Origin: Sphagnum compactum
Lineage: Eukaryota; Bryophyta; Sphagnopsida; Sphagnales
Assembly (NCBI GenBank): GCA_965153455.1
Contig: OZ234499.1
Location: forward strand, 12,334,271-12,398,270
Length of the DNA stretch: 64,000 nt
Direction of reading: 5' to 3'
Positions 1 through 13,000 of this stretch are shown here, one piece after another. Both the position numbers and the translations under genes were made by a program. How positions within the stretch are numbered: position 1 is the stretch's first letter; every line of letters begins with the position of its first letter. The notes under the pieces were generated by a model. That model was not told the DNA's origin and did no database searches. It saw nothing but the letters and a program-made list of their open reading frames with translations.

Positions 1-3000
1 CCAGAACTTCTAGATATTAGCACTCAGAAAAGGTGCAGTGAAAGCACAGGCAATGGGCTTGCTAGTGAAGACAAAAGCAGGAGCATAAGCATGGAGACAC
101 ACACACTGGCACTAGAAACTCTTCTTTGCAAAGATGCAGAGCTTACTGTGAGTAGCATCAGTGTTTCCAAAAGGAGAGCTATTGAAGCTAGATCAGGCAT
201 TCTTGCAAAGTCCTTATTCACGAGTGATAGTGATATCACATCGGAGGATGAAAAAAGGTGCACCAATCCTATTAATGGCATTCCTTCTGAAACTTTCACA
301 GGAATGCCACCTGCTAAACAGGTACCTGAGATCTGCGATTTTACCACAGAGTCTTGCCCCAATCCTTGTCTGCTTCAGACAGCCAGCTCAATTACTGATG
401 TTAAAACTGGCCTGATTCTTGAGTATAATGAAGGTGGTCTTGTTTCAACCAGTGGTACTCTTCAGAAGAATACCACAATAGATGCTGAAGATTTCAACAA
501 TGAGTGCACCGAAAGCTATTGTCCAGATCTTTATGAAGATGTATGCAACCTGTCACTGACTTTGAAGGGAGTGAGAGACAAATTGTGGCCAGATCCTAAA
601 GAAAAAATAAAGGTCTGTGGTAGGTCCAGCACAGAGATCATGAAGCTCATGAGAAGGAACAGAGATGTGCAGCCTGCAGATGGCCCATGCACTTTGAGTT
701 GCAAGCCTGGTATTAAGTGTTCCATACATAGTGAAGAAGTGGCAGCTGAAGAAAAGGAGAAAGCAAGTGCAGGAACTATTGCAGTTGTTCCTCATACAAG
801 CATACAAGAAGAGCAAATAATTGCACATAAATGTTCCATAGATGACAGTAAGTATTCTATACATGGTGAAGGACTGGTAATTAAAGAAATGGAGAAGTCA
901 AGTGAAGGAACTACTGCACTTTTCCCTCATACAAATGTAGAAGAAGAGCAAATGATTATGCATAAATGTGCTAAGTTTATGGTAGGTTACAATAAGGATT
1001 CTATACATGGTGAAGGAGGGGCCACTGGAGAAATGGAGAAAGCAACTGAAGGAACTATTGCATTCGTTCCTTATACAAGCATACAAGAAGAACAAATGAT
1101 TATTCATAAATGTGGCAAGTTCCTGGTGAATACTAAAGTGCCTAGTAGTATCAGTGACCCAGCGTTGAAAGTCCATGAAGCTCATGATCTCCCTTCTGTC
1201 GAGCACCAAGTGGAGGACACTATGGATGGAAGCTGCAACTTTCTCAGAGAGCCAACCATTCTCCAGCCAGAAAGTGCTGCAATGAGGAACAGACATGTGA
1301 CAGTTGATTCAGAACTTATGTTAAATCTGGCAGCTGGAAATTGTCAATCAGGGCTGTGCCCTGATGTTGGAAAGGGTCCAGGTTTTCGGGGGTTCTGCTT
1401 AAATCGCTTGGAAGACAGCGAAGGAACAGATGGAAGTGTCTCTCTTCAGGAGCTTCTTGCCCCATTGAAAGATCTTGTTGCCATCTTTGCAGCAACATTC
1501 AGTGGTGACATATTGTGGTGAGGACCTTTGTAAGATCACCATATACTATTCAGACTGCTATTTGTGGTTTCAACTACATTTTCTTAAACTGTGAATCTAT
1601 AGTCTGGACACCCTGAATCAGCCTGGATGTGCTGAAGGATATGTAGATGTTGACCTATGCAGTATGCAGTGCCTCTATTCCATTGCTGTTTCCATTAGTA
1701 GAGAAGCAGTGATGTAATGTTTTGTTATGTCACTCATCACCACATTGCTATGGATGGTCTATGGACGTGTGAGAGCTTGTTGCTGTTATTGATAGCAGAA
1801 ATTTGGTAGAAGTTGTCTGGTTGAGGGTCCTTTGTTGGTTGGCCTAGAAATCTCATTGACCTTAGCATGAGGTCATCATACTTTTTCTATCATGTTGAGT
1901 CAAATTGTAGGTCTGGAGTCTCTTGATACTTTATCAAAAGCCATCTCAGAGGACCAATGGTACAAGAGCTATTGGATTAACAGGGGAAATTGGCAATGTA
2001 TTTCAAAAGCTAAGAGAGATGGAGCAGCATTGGCCTGAGTAACCTTGTAGCAGATTTGCAGGTTTCTGACATCAAACAATCTCCCTGCTGATCTACCAGT
2101 AACTGTTGCTTGTCATGACTATGAGCGCTGCTGGAGCACATCAGAAAAGGATCGCACAGCATCACCATACCCACAATGGCCTAACCTAACTATTGTGTGA
2201 GTAACCCTTCCCATCTTTCTGTATACATATTTTGAGATTTGCATGCTATTCTCAGTAATCTGACATCATTTAAATGATGCAGGTATCCACCTTTTCCAGA
2301 TGTATGTGCATTTTCATCCAAAAGTAAAGAGGGCTTGAGACGTGGGATTGGTTGCCACCATCCAAAGCTCTTTCTTCTTCGTTTTCAGGACAAGTTACGT
2401 GTTGTCATATCTTCTGCTAATCTTAATCAGCGTCAGGTAGGTTCACTACTCATCTTTTTTGCAAAACTTGTGACTTGATGTTGTGCATCTTGATTCATTA
2501 TTGTGTATCTTGCTGTGTCTAAAGTTACTGAATTGAATTCTCCTTTTATATGCAGTGGCTTCGAACAACCAACACAGTCTGGTGGAGAGATTTTCCTCAG
2601 CTAAAAATTCAAAATTACCATGCTCTCTTCCATTCTTCAGGAGTATCTAAGGGAGACTCTGTACCAAGCAGCACAGCTGGGGATTTTGGGGCACAGCTTG
2701 CTTATTTTGTTTCATGTCTCCTTGTGGATGTGCCTGCTATGGCACATTGGGTGGTAGGCTTGGCACAGTATGATTTCTCTGGTGCTGAGGCCTCATTGAT
2801 TGTCTCCATTCCAGGGGTGCATGGGAGCCTGTGCTCATCTGTCCATCAGAGCTCAATGGAGAATCTAGAACTAGTGAGTCTCTTATTCACATCAGGTCTG
2901 AACTTGGTGAGCAAACCACGCACAGTATACAGTTAAATGGTCCTTGTATCGAATTAGACATGTTCCAAATTTGGTATGTCGCATGAATTTGAAATCTGTT

Positions 3001-6000
3001 TTTAACCTTTCTGCCTGACTGTGTATCAGTATACACCATTGTGCAAACAAATATCTAGATGAGGTTTCATTTCATGCAGACCTTTGACATGCAACCTAGG
3101 TACTGTTGTGGAATCAGTAGATTCCACTTATTGTAGCTCTAGATGATTTCACCAGGTGGAATCATAGCAACAAATTATGAGTGGAATTTGGATCCCACTT
3201 CTGGGCATCATCCTGGATGCTTGGCTCAACTAAGTACAGAATCTGTTTTTGAAACTTCAGTGTTGATTTCCATTTCCATTGCCATTGTGTGTGGTGGTTA
3301 TATTGATTTCTTCTCAATGCAGGGAACAAGTTCTCACTCATTACCAAGAAAGCTGCTAGGCATAGTGAGCTCCACGGTTGTGGGAATCTCTTTTCGTTTT
3401 TGTGCTGCTGCGGATCCAAATGGCTCACGAGTACGTGCTCTTGCAAAACTCTTGAATAGCATTGACCCAGATGAGGATGGGATGATAGTTGTGCTACTCA
3501 GACGAGCCAAGAATGTGCCTGCAGATTGTAATGCAGTGAGTGTGGTTGTAAGTTCAGGAGCTATGGCTATGGGTGCAGAGGCCTTTCTGCAAGAAGGTGA
3601 GTTACTTTTGTTATCATTAAAGGGTGTTCAGTGTGTTTAACACAGATACTTAACTGCATGAAACTTCAGTCAGAACACGTCTCATCTTGTGGTGTTAAAG
3701 CTAACATTTTTTACAGGGTAGTGAATTAATTTGGTGATGTGTTGCAGATGTCAGGAGAGATAGCAACTCGCCATCATCCTCTCAGGATCAGTGCATACAG
3801 TTAGGTTTTCTGCCAAGAAACATGGCAAAATCAGTAGCACCACTCTGTGATGGAGGCCTCTTTGCCTTCATTGCTCGCATTTGGCCCAAGGAGGCCCTGT
3901 CTGTTGCCTCAGGCTTTTCTGACAGATCTGTACGACTCAATCTTTACATCTATGAGGTCTGGGCCATTACCTACTTTGTCACCCCTTTTCAGTATTTGAA
4001 GCTATCTATCTTATTCTGCTGTGGGCCCACTTACTCAGATAATGACATGTCTTGATTTGAGAAAAACTACCAGTATACTCCATAATGCTTTTCCTTATTT
4101 TCCCTTTCTGTAATTCTTTGTTTCTTTGTCTTGTCTTTGTTGTTGTGGTCTGTTGCTAGCCAGTAGTATGGCTGAGTCTTCCCATTGCTTCCAGAATTGC
4201 AGCAGAAACTCAGTTCGTAGGTTGGTGCTTGTCACCGTCCTTTACCCACTGTAGGGAGCTGATGAAGTCAGTGGGGAAGTCGTGGTAGTTAAGTCACTAT
4301 CATACATACTACTGTTGATGGTCCCTGAACAGGTGTGAGACTGGCACTTTTGTTCACACTGGTGTGTGTTTTTTCTTTTTTCTTTTTTGTTTGTTTTCTG
4401 TCTTCACTAGTTTGGTTCTTTCTGTGGCTTCCTGAGGAAGTGTTAACCTTGCTGTTTCTTCTTCATCACGAGAATAGAGATTTCTCTATTCTTATGAAAG
4501 ATATTCTCCTTATTTGCCAACAGGGGCCACGATTTCATGAGCTTTCTACTGCCCCTCCAACATCAGAGCAGGCAATTGCAGTTAGTGGCCTCTTATCCAT
4601 GCTGCAGTATGCTCTTGGTCTTCAGCGTCTTGAACAGGTGTGATTTTGATTATTAACCTTGGAAAAGAAAAAATCATGTAAGGCTTTTATCTCTGTAGGT
4701 ATACATGTCTACTTTCTCCTGAATCCAGCTGAAAAGTTCAGTTATTATTTTTGTTGATAATAATTCTGCTAGTTCCTTTCCATAAGTTTACAAATTTGGC
4801 TGCTACAGGTTTTATCAAGGTACAAGTGGCCTAACTCTGCTGAGACTGACTTCATCTTTGGTACGCCTCACATGTGTCTCTCATTTCTTTAAAGTAGCTT
4901 GAGTTTGTGATATGTGACAGGATGGAGACCCATAAGGTTGCTTGGTGCACTGCATACTGCAGTTGTGAAGCAGTCCTTGTTTCCCAGCGAACTTGTAGTT
5001 AGATTTATTCACAACAATAATGCAACATGTGGAAAGCTGTCCTCTTCCTTACTGTGTAAAGCCTACTGTGCAGGGGCATAAAGGCCCTGGATACAAATAT
5101 TTCCATGCTTGATGCTGGTCAGAGCTTTCATGGAGGCTGTTCCAGGGTTTGAGGTCCTGAGAACCCTGGGTTCCCAACCTCAGTCCACAGGAACTCAAAT
5201 CCTGGAACAGTCTCCCTTCATGCTCTCCCTCACGGAAATCCTCTGGACCTCATATCCTTACCTCGCACAGAAGTTGAAGCATTGTTTTCTGGCAATGAAC
5301 AGCTGAATAATTGGGTCTTCTCATCATCATGTCACAGGATCATCATCCATTGGAACATCTCTTGATGCACCCTTCCTGGCAGCCTTCTCTGCAGCAGCTG
5401 GCCATAGAGCAATAGCTTCATCTGCTTCTGATGATTCAGATTCTCAGGTAGTTCTATTAGTTGGCTGTTCCCATGTCTATGTGGCTTTACTTGCATTTGG
5501 TATTTTTTGCCCCAAGGACATTGTGGTAAGGATTCTGATGTCAGGGAATATGATTTTGCTGTCACAAAGAAATTTTTGATACTTATCCCATATTTTTCTG
5601 GAGACAGGAGGAAGATCAGCTCCTGTGCTTGATGCTAGTGTTTGCATTTGCAAATTTTGCAGTGGGGTTGCTGGACGGCAGAACATGAAGCTGAAAATCC
5701 ATCAATTGGGGTTGTGTTCCCTACAATTGACAGAGCAAAAGCAGCCAAAGATGGAGTTTTGTCACATTATGGGCTTCTTTGTTTTGCAGAGGTCAAATCA
5801 TTTTCCTCTATCTGTCAGTCAAAGGTCCTGTGATAGGGAAGTCACTATCATACATGGTACTGTTGATGGTCCCTGAACAGGTGTGAGATTGGCACTGTTT
5901 TGTTTTTTAGTTTTTAGTTTCTTTGTATTTTGTTCTCTTTTTTTTCCTTATTTGGAATTCTCTGTGGCTGGTTGAAGAAGTGTTAACCTCACTTTGCCTT

Positions 6001-7130
6001 TTCTTGATCATGAGAATGGAGATTTCTGGATTCTTATGAGAGATGCTGTTAGGCAAAGGTCTTAAAGGACCTGATTTGAACCCAAGCGCAGGATTGTTAT
6101 CACGTCCTTTGCAAGCTATGGTTGATATAGGGATTACAGAGTATTTAGTTTGCTAAAATGTTGGAGTATTAAGGCATAGAACAATGTTTTGTATACCTTC
6201 AAAGAGATGTTATTGGAGATTCCTCATAAATCAGATGTAAGATTACCTTGAGCTGAACATCACCCTTCCATAAACAGAAAACTTGGGAGCGACTGAAGCC
6301 TGCAAAATTACTTCATGATGCAGTTCCATCTTCAGCATCAAGAGACGGCATCCCTATGCATTCAAAGGTATCACCAAATGTATCTTCATTGTATGCTCCC
6401 CTGCAACTGTACCTATGTTCTACTGTGTGCATTGGTGTTAGAAGCTTTCCTTCATGAATGCCTCTTTGCACAATCACTTTATCCTGTGCTGTGCCAAAGT
6501 TACCTCTATCACTGCCTGCACGTCCATCACCAGTTGAAATTTGTTGCACAGGTGGCAATACGACGTTTCCAGCATCACCCAAGTGAAGCTTCATTTGGTT
6601 GGGTGTACTGTGGGTCCCACAATTTCAGCCCTGCAGCATGGGGGCGTCCTCTTGCCAAAGCTCCGGCAAACACAATTCCAGTGGTGGGTACTGCTCTTCA
6701 TATTTCTAACTATGAGCTTGGTCTAATTTTTGTGGAGCCGCCTCCTCGTTCTGATTTTAGTTCTGATACAAATGACTCAAACAGTCAGGTCCAAGTGTCC
6801 AAGCCAGTGAAGGGTTCAGAGGTAATTGGCCTTGACAGATTCCAACTACCATTTGTTATGCCACCACCTAGGTATCAAGCCAGTGATCAGCCTGCAACAG
6901 GTAGAGCTATGTATGGAATTCTTCTAGAGCTGCAGAACCAGTGCAATACACTTGAAGAAGTAGTAGACCTTGAAGAGAGACTAGTTGAAGGAGAGGTTGA
7001 ATCTGGTGAAAGTGAACACAAAGAGGATGCTGAGATGGTTGGGAAGGTGGAAGATGTGACTGCTGGACAGATCAAAGCTTCCCAGTCAGAGCAGCAATAT
7101 GCAGAAGCTTTGTGGAGCCAAATGACCTGA
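1..7130 (+). CDS. Tyrosyl-DNA phosphodiesterase-like protein (TDP1-beta type), 5' end outside window
   Basis: TDP1-family phosphodiesterases remove stalled topoisomerase I peptides from DNA 3' ends in the nucleus. Exons: <1-1517, 2062-2196, 2283-2436, 2556-2873, 3323-3596, 3748-3956, 4524-4637, 4809-4860, 5338-5447, 5663-5791, 6278-6367, 6552-7130. They give 1,226 residues plus stop, all in frame from base 1. Both catalytic HKN motifs are present: H577-x-K579 with N597 (HHPKLFLL, ISSANLNQ), and H1032-x-K1034 spanning the exon 11/12 junction with N1058 (GSHNFSPAAWG). Introns are GT-AG; exon 6 uses a weak donor (GTCTGG). Residues 1-500 are a long low-complexity region with a triple repeat, and residues 1150-1210 are acidic. 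This layout resembles Arabidopsis At5g07400 (TDP1-beta, with an FHA domain) more than canonical TDP1. Any FHA domain would lie upstream of the window. The true start is not visible; ATG at 91 is internal. Confidence 0.9.
721..1113 (+). repeat. Three 38-residue repeats inside exon 1 of the TDP1-like gene
   Basis: Three in-frame units of exactly 114 nt lie at 721-834, 856-969 and 1000-1113. Each starts with S-I-H and ends with H-K-C (for example SIHGEG...EEQMIIHKC). Unit starts are 135 and 144 nt apart, so short variable linkers separate them. The units share an acidic/lysine stretch, a G-T-T/I-A block, a P-H/Y-T block and an E-E-Q block. Conservation of the reading frame and of H-K-C suggests internal duplication under some protein-level constraint. 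The function is unknown. Confidence 0.85.
4291..4505 (+). repeat. Intronic repeat, copy A (intron 6 of the TDP1-like gene)
   Basis: This stretch is similar to 5838-6045 in the same orientation. Shared blocks, in order, are AAGTCACTATCATACAT, TGTTGATGGTCCCTGAACAG, a T-rich stretch, GAAGTGTTAACCT and GAGATTTCT...TTCTTATGA. It is non-coding and ends just before the exon 7 acceptor. The origin may be a short mobile element or a local duplication. Confidence 0.8.
5838..6045 (+). repeat. Intronic repeat, copy B (intron 10 of the TDP1-like gene)
   Basis: This is the partner of 4291-4505, in the same order and orientation, with a different length of the central T-rich block. I saw no terminal inverted repeats. 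Confidence 0.8.
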
Positions 7131-7733
7131 CTTCACAGACCTTTCACAAAACATTGTGATTACAAACATTGGAGAATAACACTTAGAATTCTTGTTTTTT
7201 CTTAATGTAGAGGCCCCTGTCATTAAGCCAATGGAAGTAGTTTCATGCCAGAAGACCATAAGATAATATGTTTACTGACAGTTCTTGCTGTTGGCTATTT
7301 GAGGATCCATCATTGTTGAAGTCTAATTGCTTGTATTTTCTTTTAGGTCCTTGGTAAGGATCAAATTATACACAGTTCCCAGACAAGTTTCTGGACAGTC
7401 TTACAGTGGGCTTCTTGTTGCCTTAAGAAGCACATAGCTGTAGGCAGGGAATTCATCATCAGAGTGTAATGACAATGTCATGAAAGGGTAATGAAAGTTT
7501 CATTGACCTGTTTCAATTGCCTTGAAAAGATTATCAAAAGTTTCAAATGACCTCTTTCAATTGTCATGAAAGTGTAATGAACTGCTTTAAATGATACTGA
7601 TTTTAAGGTCCTTGAAATGGCCTTGATGAGACAAAAGAAGCCATCATGCTTGATTAGGTAATAATCTCAGTAAGAAATGGAAATTATTTTTTGGTAACAT
7701 GGAGAATTCATAACACATTGGATATGCTGAGGT
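7131..7733. other. 3' flank of the TDP1-like gene with short imperfect repeats
   Basis: This is probable 3' UTR followed by intergenic DNA. At 7479-7590 a motif pair recurs in degenerate form: TCATGAAAGGGTAATGA then TCATGAAAGTGTAATGA, and GACCTGTTTCAATTG then GACCTCTTTCAATTG. No gene is visible. Confidence 0.6.
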
Positions 7734-8120
7734 TTAGAGTTCAGCATATCCACGCGCAGAGTCCCGGATGATCTCACGGAATGCAACCCTGTCTCTCAGA
7801 TCCATGTGACGGAAATTGTTGTGATCAACTTTGGATTTGTCCAGATTACTAGTGACCACTCCTTTCCACTGCTTCCACAATGATGTTGGCCGATTGTTGT
7901 ACTTGCCATCCATATACATGCGACCTTGTCGTAACCTTTTCTCCACCCACTCTCCCAAGAAGGATTGCTTCTTCACATTGCTCAAAACCTTGTAGGTCAA
8001 TGCATCACACACATATTTGATTTTGCTTTCTTCAACTATCTGGGCATTGTCTTTGGACAGGTGAGGGTATAGATCTATATCCTGCAGTGGCCGTGCTTTT
8101 CCATTCCTTCTTTTCTCCAT
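7734..8120 (-). CDS. Orphan ORF, hypothetical protein of about 128 residues
   Basis: The reading frame from ATG at 8120 to TAA at 7734-7736 encodes 128 residues; it stays open without an ATG to about 8222. The product is strongly charged and includes the blocks RPLQDIDLYPHLSKDN, LGEWVEKRLRQGRMYMDG and RDRVAFREIIRDSARGY. The composition looks like a real globular protein rather than random AT-rich frame, and base composition is higher in GC than its flanks. I do not recognise the family. It sits between two convergent genes. It could be a small gene, the last exon of a decayed gene, a transposon-borne fragment or a retrocopy. No promoter or intron could be assigned. Confidence 0.4.
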   Translation of the reverse strand: MEKRRNGKARPLQDIDLYPHLSKDNAQIVEESKIKYVCDALTYKVLSNVKKQSFLGEWVEKRLRQGRMYMDGKYNNRPTSLWKQWKGVVTSNLDKSKVDHNNFRHMDLRDRVAFREIIRDSARGYAEL

Positions 8121-10024
8121 AGTTGCTGCATGCTCTGTGTCTTTCTCCTCCTCTCTCTCTCCCACCTCAACTGTTTCCAACTGTTTTTCTGCCACTCCAG
8201 GGTTGCATTGGATCCACTTGTGCTATATACCAGGTTCATGTACTAATGACATATACTCTGGTATATGTACTGATGCAAATATACTATTGCAAATTGTTAT
8301 ATATTGGTGTTATGGCTAAATGCTTGAGTTTGCAGTTTAGGATGCTCTCTTTGCATGTATTTAGCCATGACTCTCTGCAATTGCAGGTTGCGACTTCATA
8401 TATCTACAAAGTCCATGTTGAGAATTTGTTTTTCTTCCCTTGTAACCGTCTCTTGTTACCAATGTTGTGCCAGATTTCAGGATAAACAGTACTCATTGCA
8501 TGGTTTTGTAATCGGAGTTGTTCTGGGATTTGTTATCATATCCTAGGATCTAGGTTGTGCCATATCTGGAAGATGAGTGGGTGTAATTGTAGTGTTTTTC
8601 AATGGACTCTGTTCAACATATTCTTTTCATCTTGGTGTCTTATTCAGGTACTTTTGAAGGTTTATTCCTAGTTGGAACAGATGGTCATCTGCTGGTTCCA
8701 CTTTTGGTTTCACCAGTTCTACTTGTGATATGAATCAACAGTAGGAACACTGCTTGCACACTGGAGTAGGCCTTGGTAGAACCTGTTACCTGAAGAATTT
8801 GTTGAGCCCAGTGTCTCACCCTATTGGGCTCAACATGGTACTTAGTATGAAAATTTCCTACTGAAGTACCATGGCATTTTGTATCCCAACATTTTCTTAT
8901 GAAATACATTTGATATGAATCAAATTTGACTTTCAATTCTGATGTGTTCCAACCCTAAAAGCCACGGTAGTTGGTGTTACAAAGTATAGTCAATTAGAAA
9001 AACTGCTTAAAAAAGAGTGAGGATGAGAAAGGACAATTCATAAAGACTAGTGTGGCCTGTGCTGTTGGCGCAAGTGTTACCACATACTCAACTGATTTGT
9101 CCTTCCAAAACCTGGTTTTTTGGAACTTATTTGAATTTTCAGCGCCAGAAATCACCTAAAAATCAATATCTCCCCCATTCCGAATCCAAATGTTACCAAA
9201 TGAATTCCATTAGATCCTGTTCATCAAGATCTTTCCAACAACACCAAAGGCACATTCCAATTCCTCTGAAATTTTCAGCTATGATTTAATTTAACTTTCA
9301 GCGAAGAAATCACTCAATATTCAAGAACTTTTGCACAGCAAGTCCAAAAGTCATAGAACCAAGCCCAGGCACCCCTCCTTGTCACGAGTTTTCAAAGACA
9401 CCAAGAACACAATCTGAAGCATCCCAGTTCAGTGGATCTCATAACTACAAAGCAAAACAAAACACCTTGCTTCATGGATAGATGATGGAAATTGTGGGCA
9501 AAAATTACACATCCACATCAATTATTTAGACATTAATCTTTGAAAATTCAATTTTTTGGGGGGATATTGATTTCTCATTTGTCATGTGTACCATCAAATT
9601 TTCTCTAATGACCTACCATCTCATTCATAGCCCTTTGCAGTGTTATGTTCTTCATTTGTGTTTTGTTGACAATATGTGATTACTTCAAAGTAAAGCATTC
9701 ACAAAAATTTCCTAGTGTACCTCATAACTGTGAAAATTCCTCTTAGAAAAGACTAGTGATATAAACCCTAAACTACCCACAAAATATTTGACATCATCTA
9801 CAAGTACTACTAGTTGAGTGGTAACATTAAAACATTACATTTGCATATGAACTGAAACTTTTAAGGATCATCAGATGATGTGCAGGACTGTAAATGAGGC
9901 CAACAAGAAAACCTAATTTACTTATCAACAAATACATAAATAAGATGTACTCATATCAGTGAGCTAGAATGAACACAAAGCTCGAAGTAGGAAGGAACCC
10001 TCCTCCTACAGGCATTGGCAGCAG
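8121..10024. other. Intergenic region and 3' flank of the PHT4-type gene
   Basis: I see no supported gene. On the minus strand 8685-8936 is open (83 residues) with a stretch KYHVEPNRVRHWAQQ that looks vaguely like a helix-turn-helix, but nothing around it supports a gene. The last several hundred bases before 10024 probably include the 3' UTR of the transporter. Confidence 0.5.
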
Positions 10025-13000
10025 CTAGGATGTAAAATTTTGAGGCTCACTACTGGCACATAAATTCCACGCCATGAACCCTGTCAAGTAGAAAAATATG
10101 GATGGTGCAAATAGTGCAAGCTGCACACCCAAACACAAATCCCAAAAGTTTTTTCAAAAATAGTTTGCTACACCTTAGTAAATGTGCTCACATGTCAAAA
10201 TCACTTGGCTCAGAATGACAGTCATACTCAACATCCTCAAACAATAATGGGTGATAATTGTCGTCAACTCCAAGTATTATTTGAAACTTTTAGTGGCTAT
10301 CTCATGAAAAGTTATTGTTTTTTCACTTTTCCTTTGACTGGTTGATGGTTGATCGCATCTCTTGATGCAAAAGGTCTGATTCTAGTAACAATCAACTTTC
10401 TAGTTTTTCCTTGCATTTATCCATTTCTTTATGTCCATTCCATTTAAACATTTGTTGATAGTTAAGTTCTTACATTCCAAGAGTGGGTGCGATCGAAAAT
10501 GATCCCAACAAGTGCAACACCAAGTGCTCCAGGAATGGCACCTGCTGTGCAAGTCAAGCCCTGCATCCAGTATCCAAAATCTAATATACATTGGATATCA
10601 TCATCCTCAACTCAGTGCAAAACAAAGAGCTCATATCAGATGAAGATAAAAAAGCTACATGAAACATACCGAGAGAATACCCGCATACTTGGGAGATATG
10701 TCCTGGTATGTGCAATAAAGCCCTGCATTCAGTGCACCCATTAACAATATCAATTTGGCATCAAGTTTTTTGGTAGGAGAATAAGAGTAGGATACACTTG
10801 CAGAGAAAGTAACAAGCAGTTGGATATCAAAGAAGCTGGGGAGAGAGTTATGACACCTGCAAGTGTAAAGCTAGAGAGGCCAATGCCAGTTGCAAGGACA
10901 GCTACTTCAACCCGGGGATTAACATTGAGTTTTGCAGATGCAATGGCCAGGCATGCTGCAGGGGCTAGGAATGCAATGGACTGACAAACTTTCCTTACCT
11001 GGCCCCACTCACACCCACATGCAAGCCTTCCAAAATGCTTGATTGAAGCTACAAACAGAATCAATTCATGCACTACAATTGAGAAAGGTGTGTTCTTGAG
11101 GTTCATGTGTGTAGACATACCAGGGTGATGTCTGTACCATGAGAGATGAAGTGATCTGCAAGAGGTGCTGCAATGCTTGCCACTACAACTGACACCAAAG
11201 GTGGGAGTATTGATACCTGTTCTTGTCATTGAAACAACAAAACAGAATTGACTAGGAAATTCATTACAGAGCTGACAACACAACAGTGCCTACCTCCAGA
11301 TAGCCAGCTGTAGAAATTATGTAGTATGTTTAGAAGCAGTTTATTCCACTATAAAATATCAGTTTCTATTGCTAGATTTGATTTGGTGTTGCTTGCATTC
11401 TACCATTATTCTATTGCTTGCATTCTACACACATGTCATGCACCCCCAGAACAGATCCTCAATAACCACTTCCATATTTGGATTGCAGAAATATACTTAC
11501 CAAGGCTGCATGAGTGAGATGAAGATGGAGCTCCTCACTATAAGCCCAAGCAACATACACACAACCCAACAAGAGACCAAAACTACAGTCATGAAGCTAA
11601 GCCAAAAAAGAAACCGTCACCTAAGACCTCTGCAAGTCAATAAAGAACAAGCTTGAGGAATATGGGAAGAAGCGGCTGGAAATTCAATGTGTCTGAGTAA
11701 ACAAGTGGCAGACACCAGAAATAGATCATCTAAATCCTGCATTGGAAATTGAAGAACCAAAGATGAGAATTGGAGAAAAAGGTCAACAAAGCAAAGAAAG
11801 AGACAACAAAGCATCATTTTTGAATGTGGTACAAAATGGGGATGGTATGAAAGGTCACCAGAAATATGTTGGAAGCCAAGAAAGCAAAGTATAATGTCCC
11901 CAGTTTCCACAAAAATGAGCATAAATCATTGCCAAAACAGCTTTACTCTTGAAGAAGGCTCTCCAAGGGATTGCCTGCATGTGTAGAAGACCAGATTGGA
12001 CAAACAAAACGGCAACAAAATAGCAATAAGTCGAAACACAGGTTAGCAGCTTTAAAACCTCAGTAATACTTCCATTTCTAGAAAACAATCATCTCGAACA
12101 AATCCTGGAGAGTCCTTGGCAGCAGCTGAACAATCTACAAAGGACATGACCAACTAGCTACTAAAAGTGCTCCTCAAACAATACAAAAGCTTTGAACTAG
12201 TGACAAGAGAGCCCTCAATAACCCAGTGACAAATTTGGCAGCAACTTACTTCATTGTGCTGCATAGCCAGTGTTGCAGAGGAGCTTGGAATGTTGTCAGA
12301 CTCCCTTGAGGATTGTGTAGCCTTTGGCTGTCTTTGTTGCAATGCACAGTCATGATTTGTTGACAATGAGTCATTGCCACTCCTGCCTATGCCACCAAGC
12401 AAACTGAAATTTCTCAATGAATCATCATATCCATTCTCCCTCTTTCCTTACTTCAATTGCATGGTATGAACCCAACATATCAATCACATTGCTTGCATGA
12501 GTTGACAATGGCTTTGAAATACTCAGGCTTTTGCCTCATGGACAAGTCTTTACAAACCCCAAAAACCTTATTCCATGACAACACAGCTTGAGATTCAGGG
12601 GAGCTTGAAAGCTACACCTACACACAGAAGGGCTTTTGGGTCAATCCTGTTGAGTCTGAAATTGGGGCTGCATTTCGTATGCCATCAGTTCTCACAGCAA
12701 TTTCAGATACTAAACACCTGCAATGTATGGTTTCACATTGGTTTAGCAACCACAGAATATCAGAACATAGTCTGTAGCTCTTGCAAATCCCAAACTATGC
12801 AAGGCGATTCTACAGCACATGTAGCAGAGAGGATGGAGATCAAGCAATCCAAAGGACCCAGATTGTCAATGAAGGTGGGCGATATACCATAAAACACCAA
12901 CAAAGCCAAAGATGTAGAACACTGCCTCCCAGCCTATGTGTTTGATGATCACTGGAGCTAGTAGGAGCCTGCATCAGGCAGGCACACAACATATGCTTAT

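Noticed and set aside
91-1521. Treating ATG at 91 as the start and TGA at 1519-1521 as the end of a 476-residue gene
   Set aside because: The frame is open back to base 1, and the GT donor at 1518 joins exon 2 in phase (DILW|FLTSNN), giving the TDP1 catalytic region.
8685-8936. Minus-strand ORF with helix-turn-helix-like KYHVEPNRVRHWAQQ
   Set aside because: It reminded me of pogo-type DNA-binding segments, but the rest has no transposase block and no flanking support.
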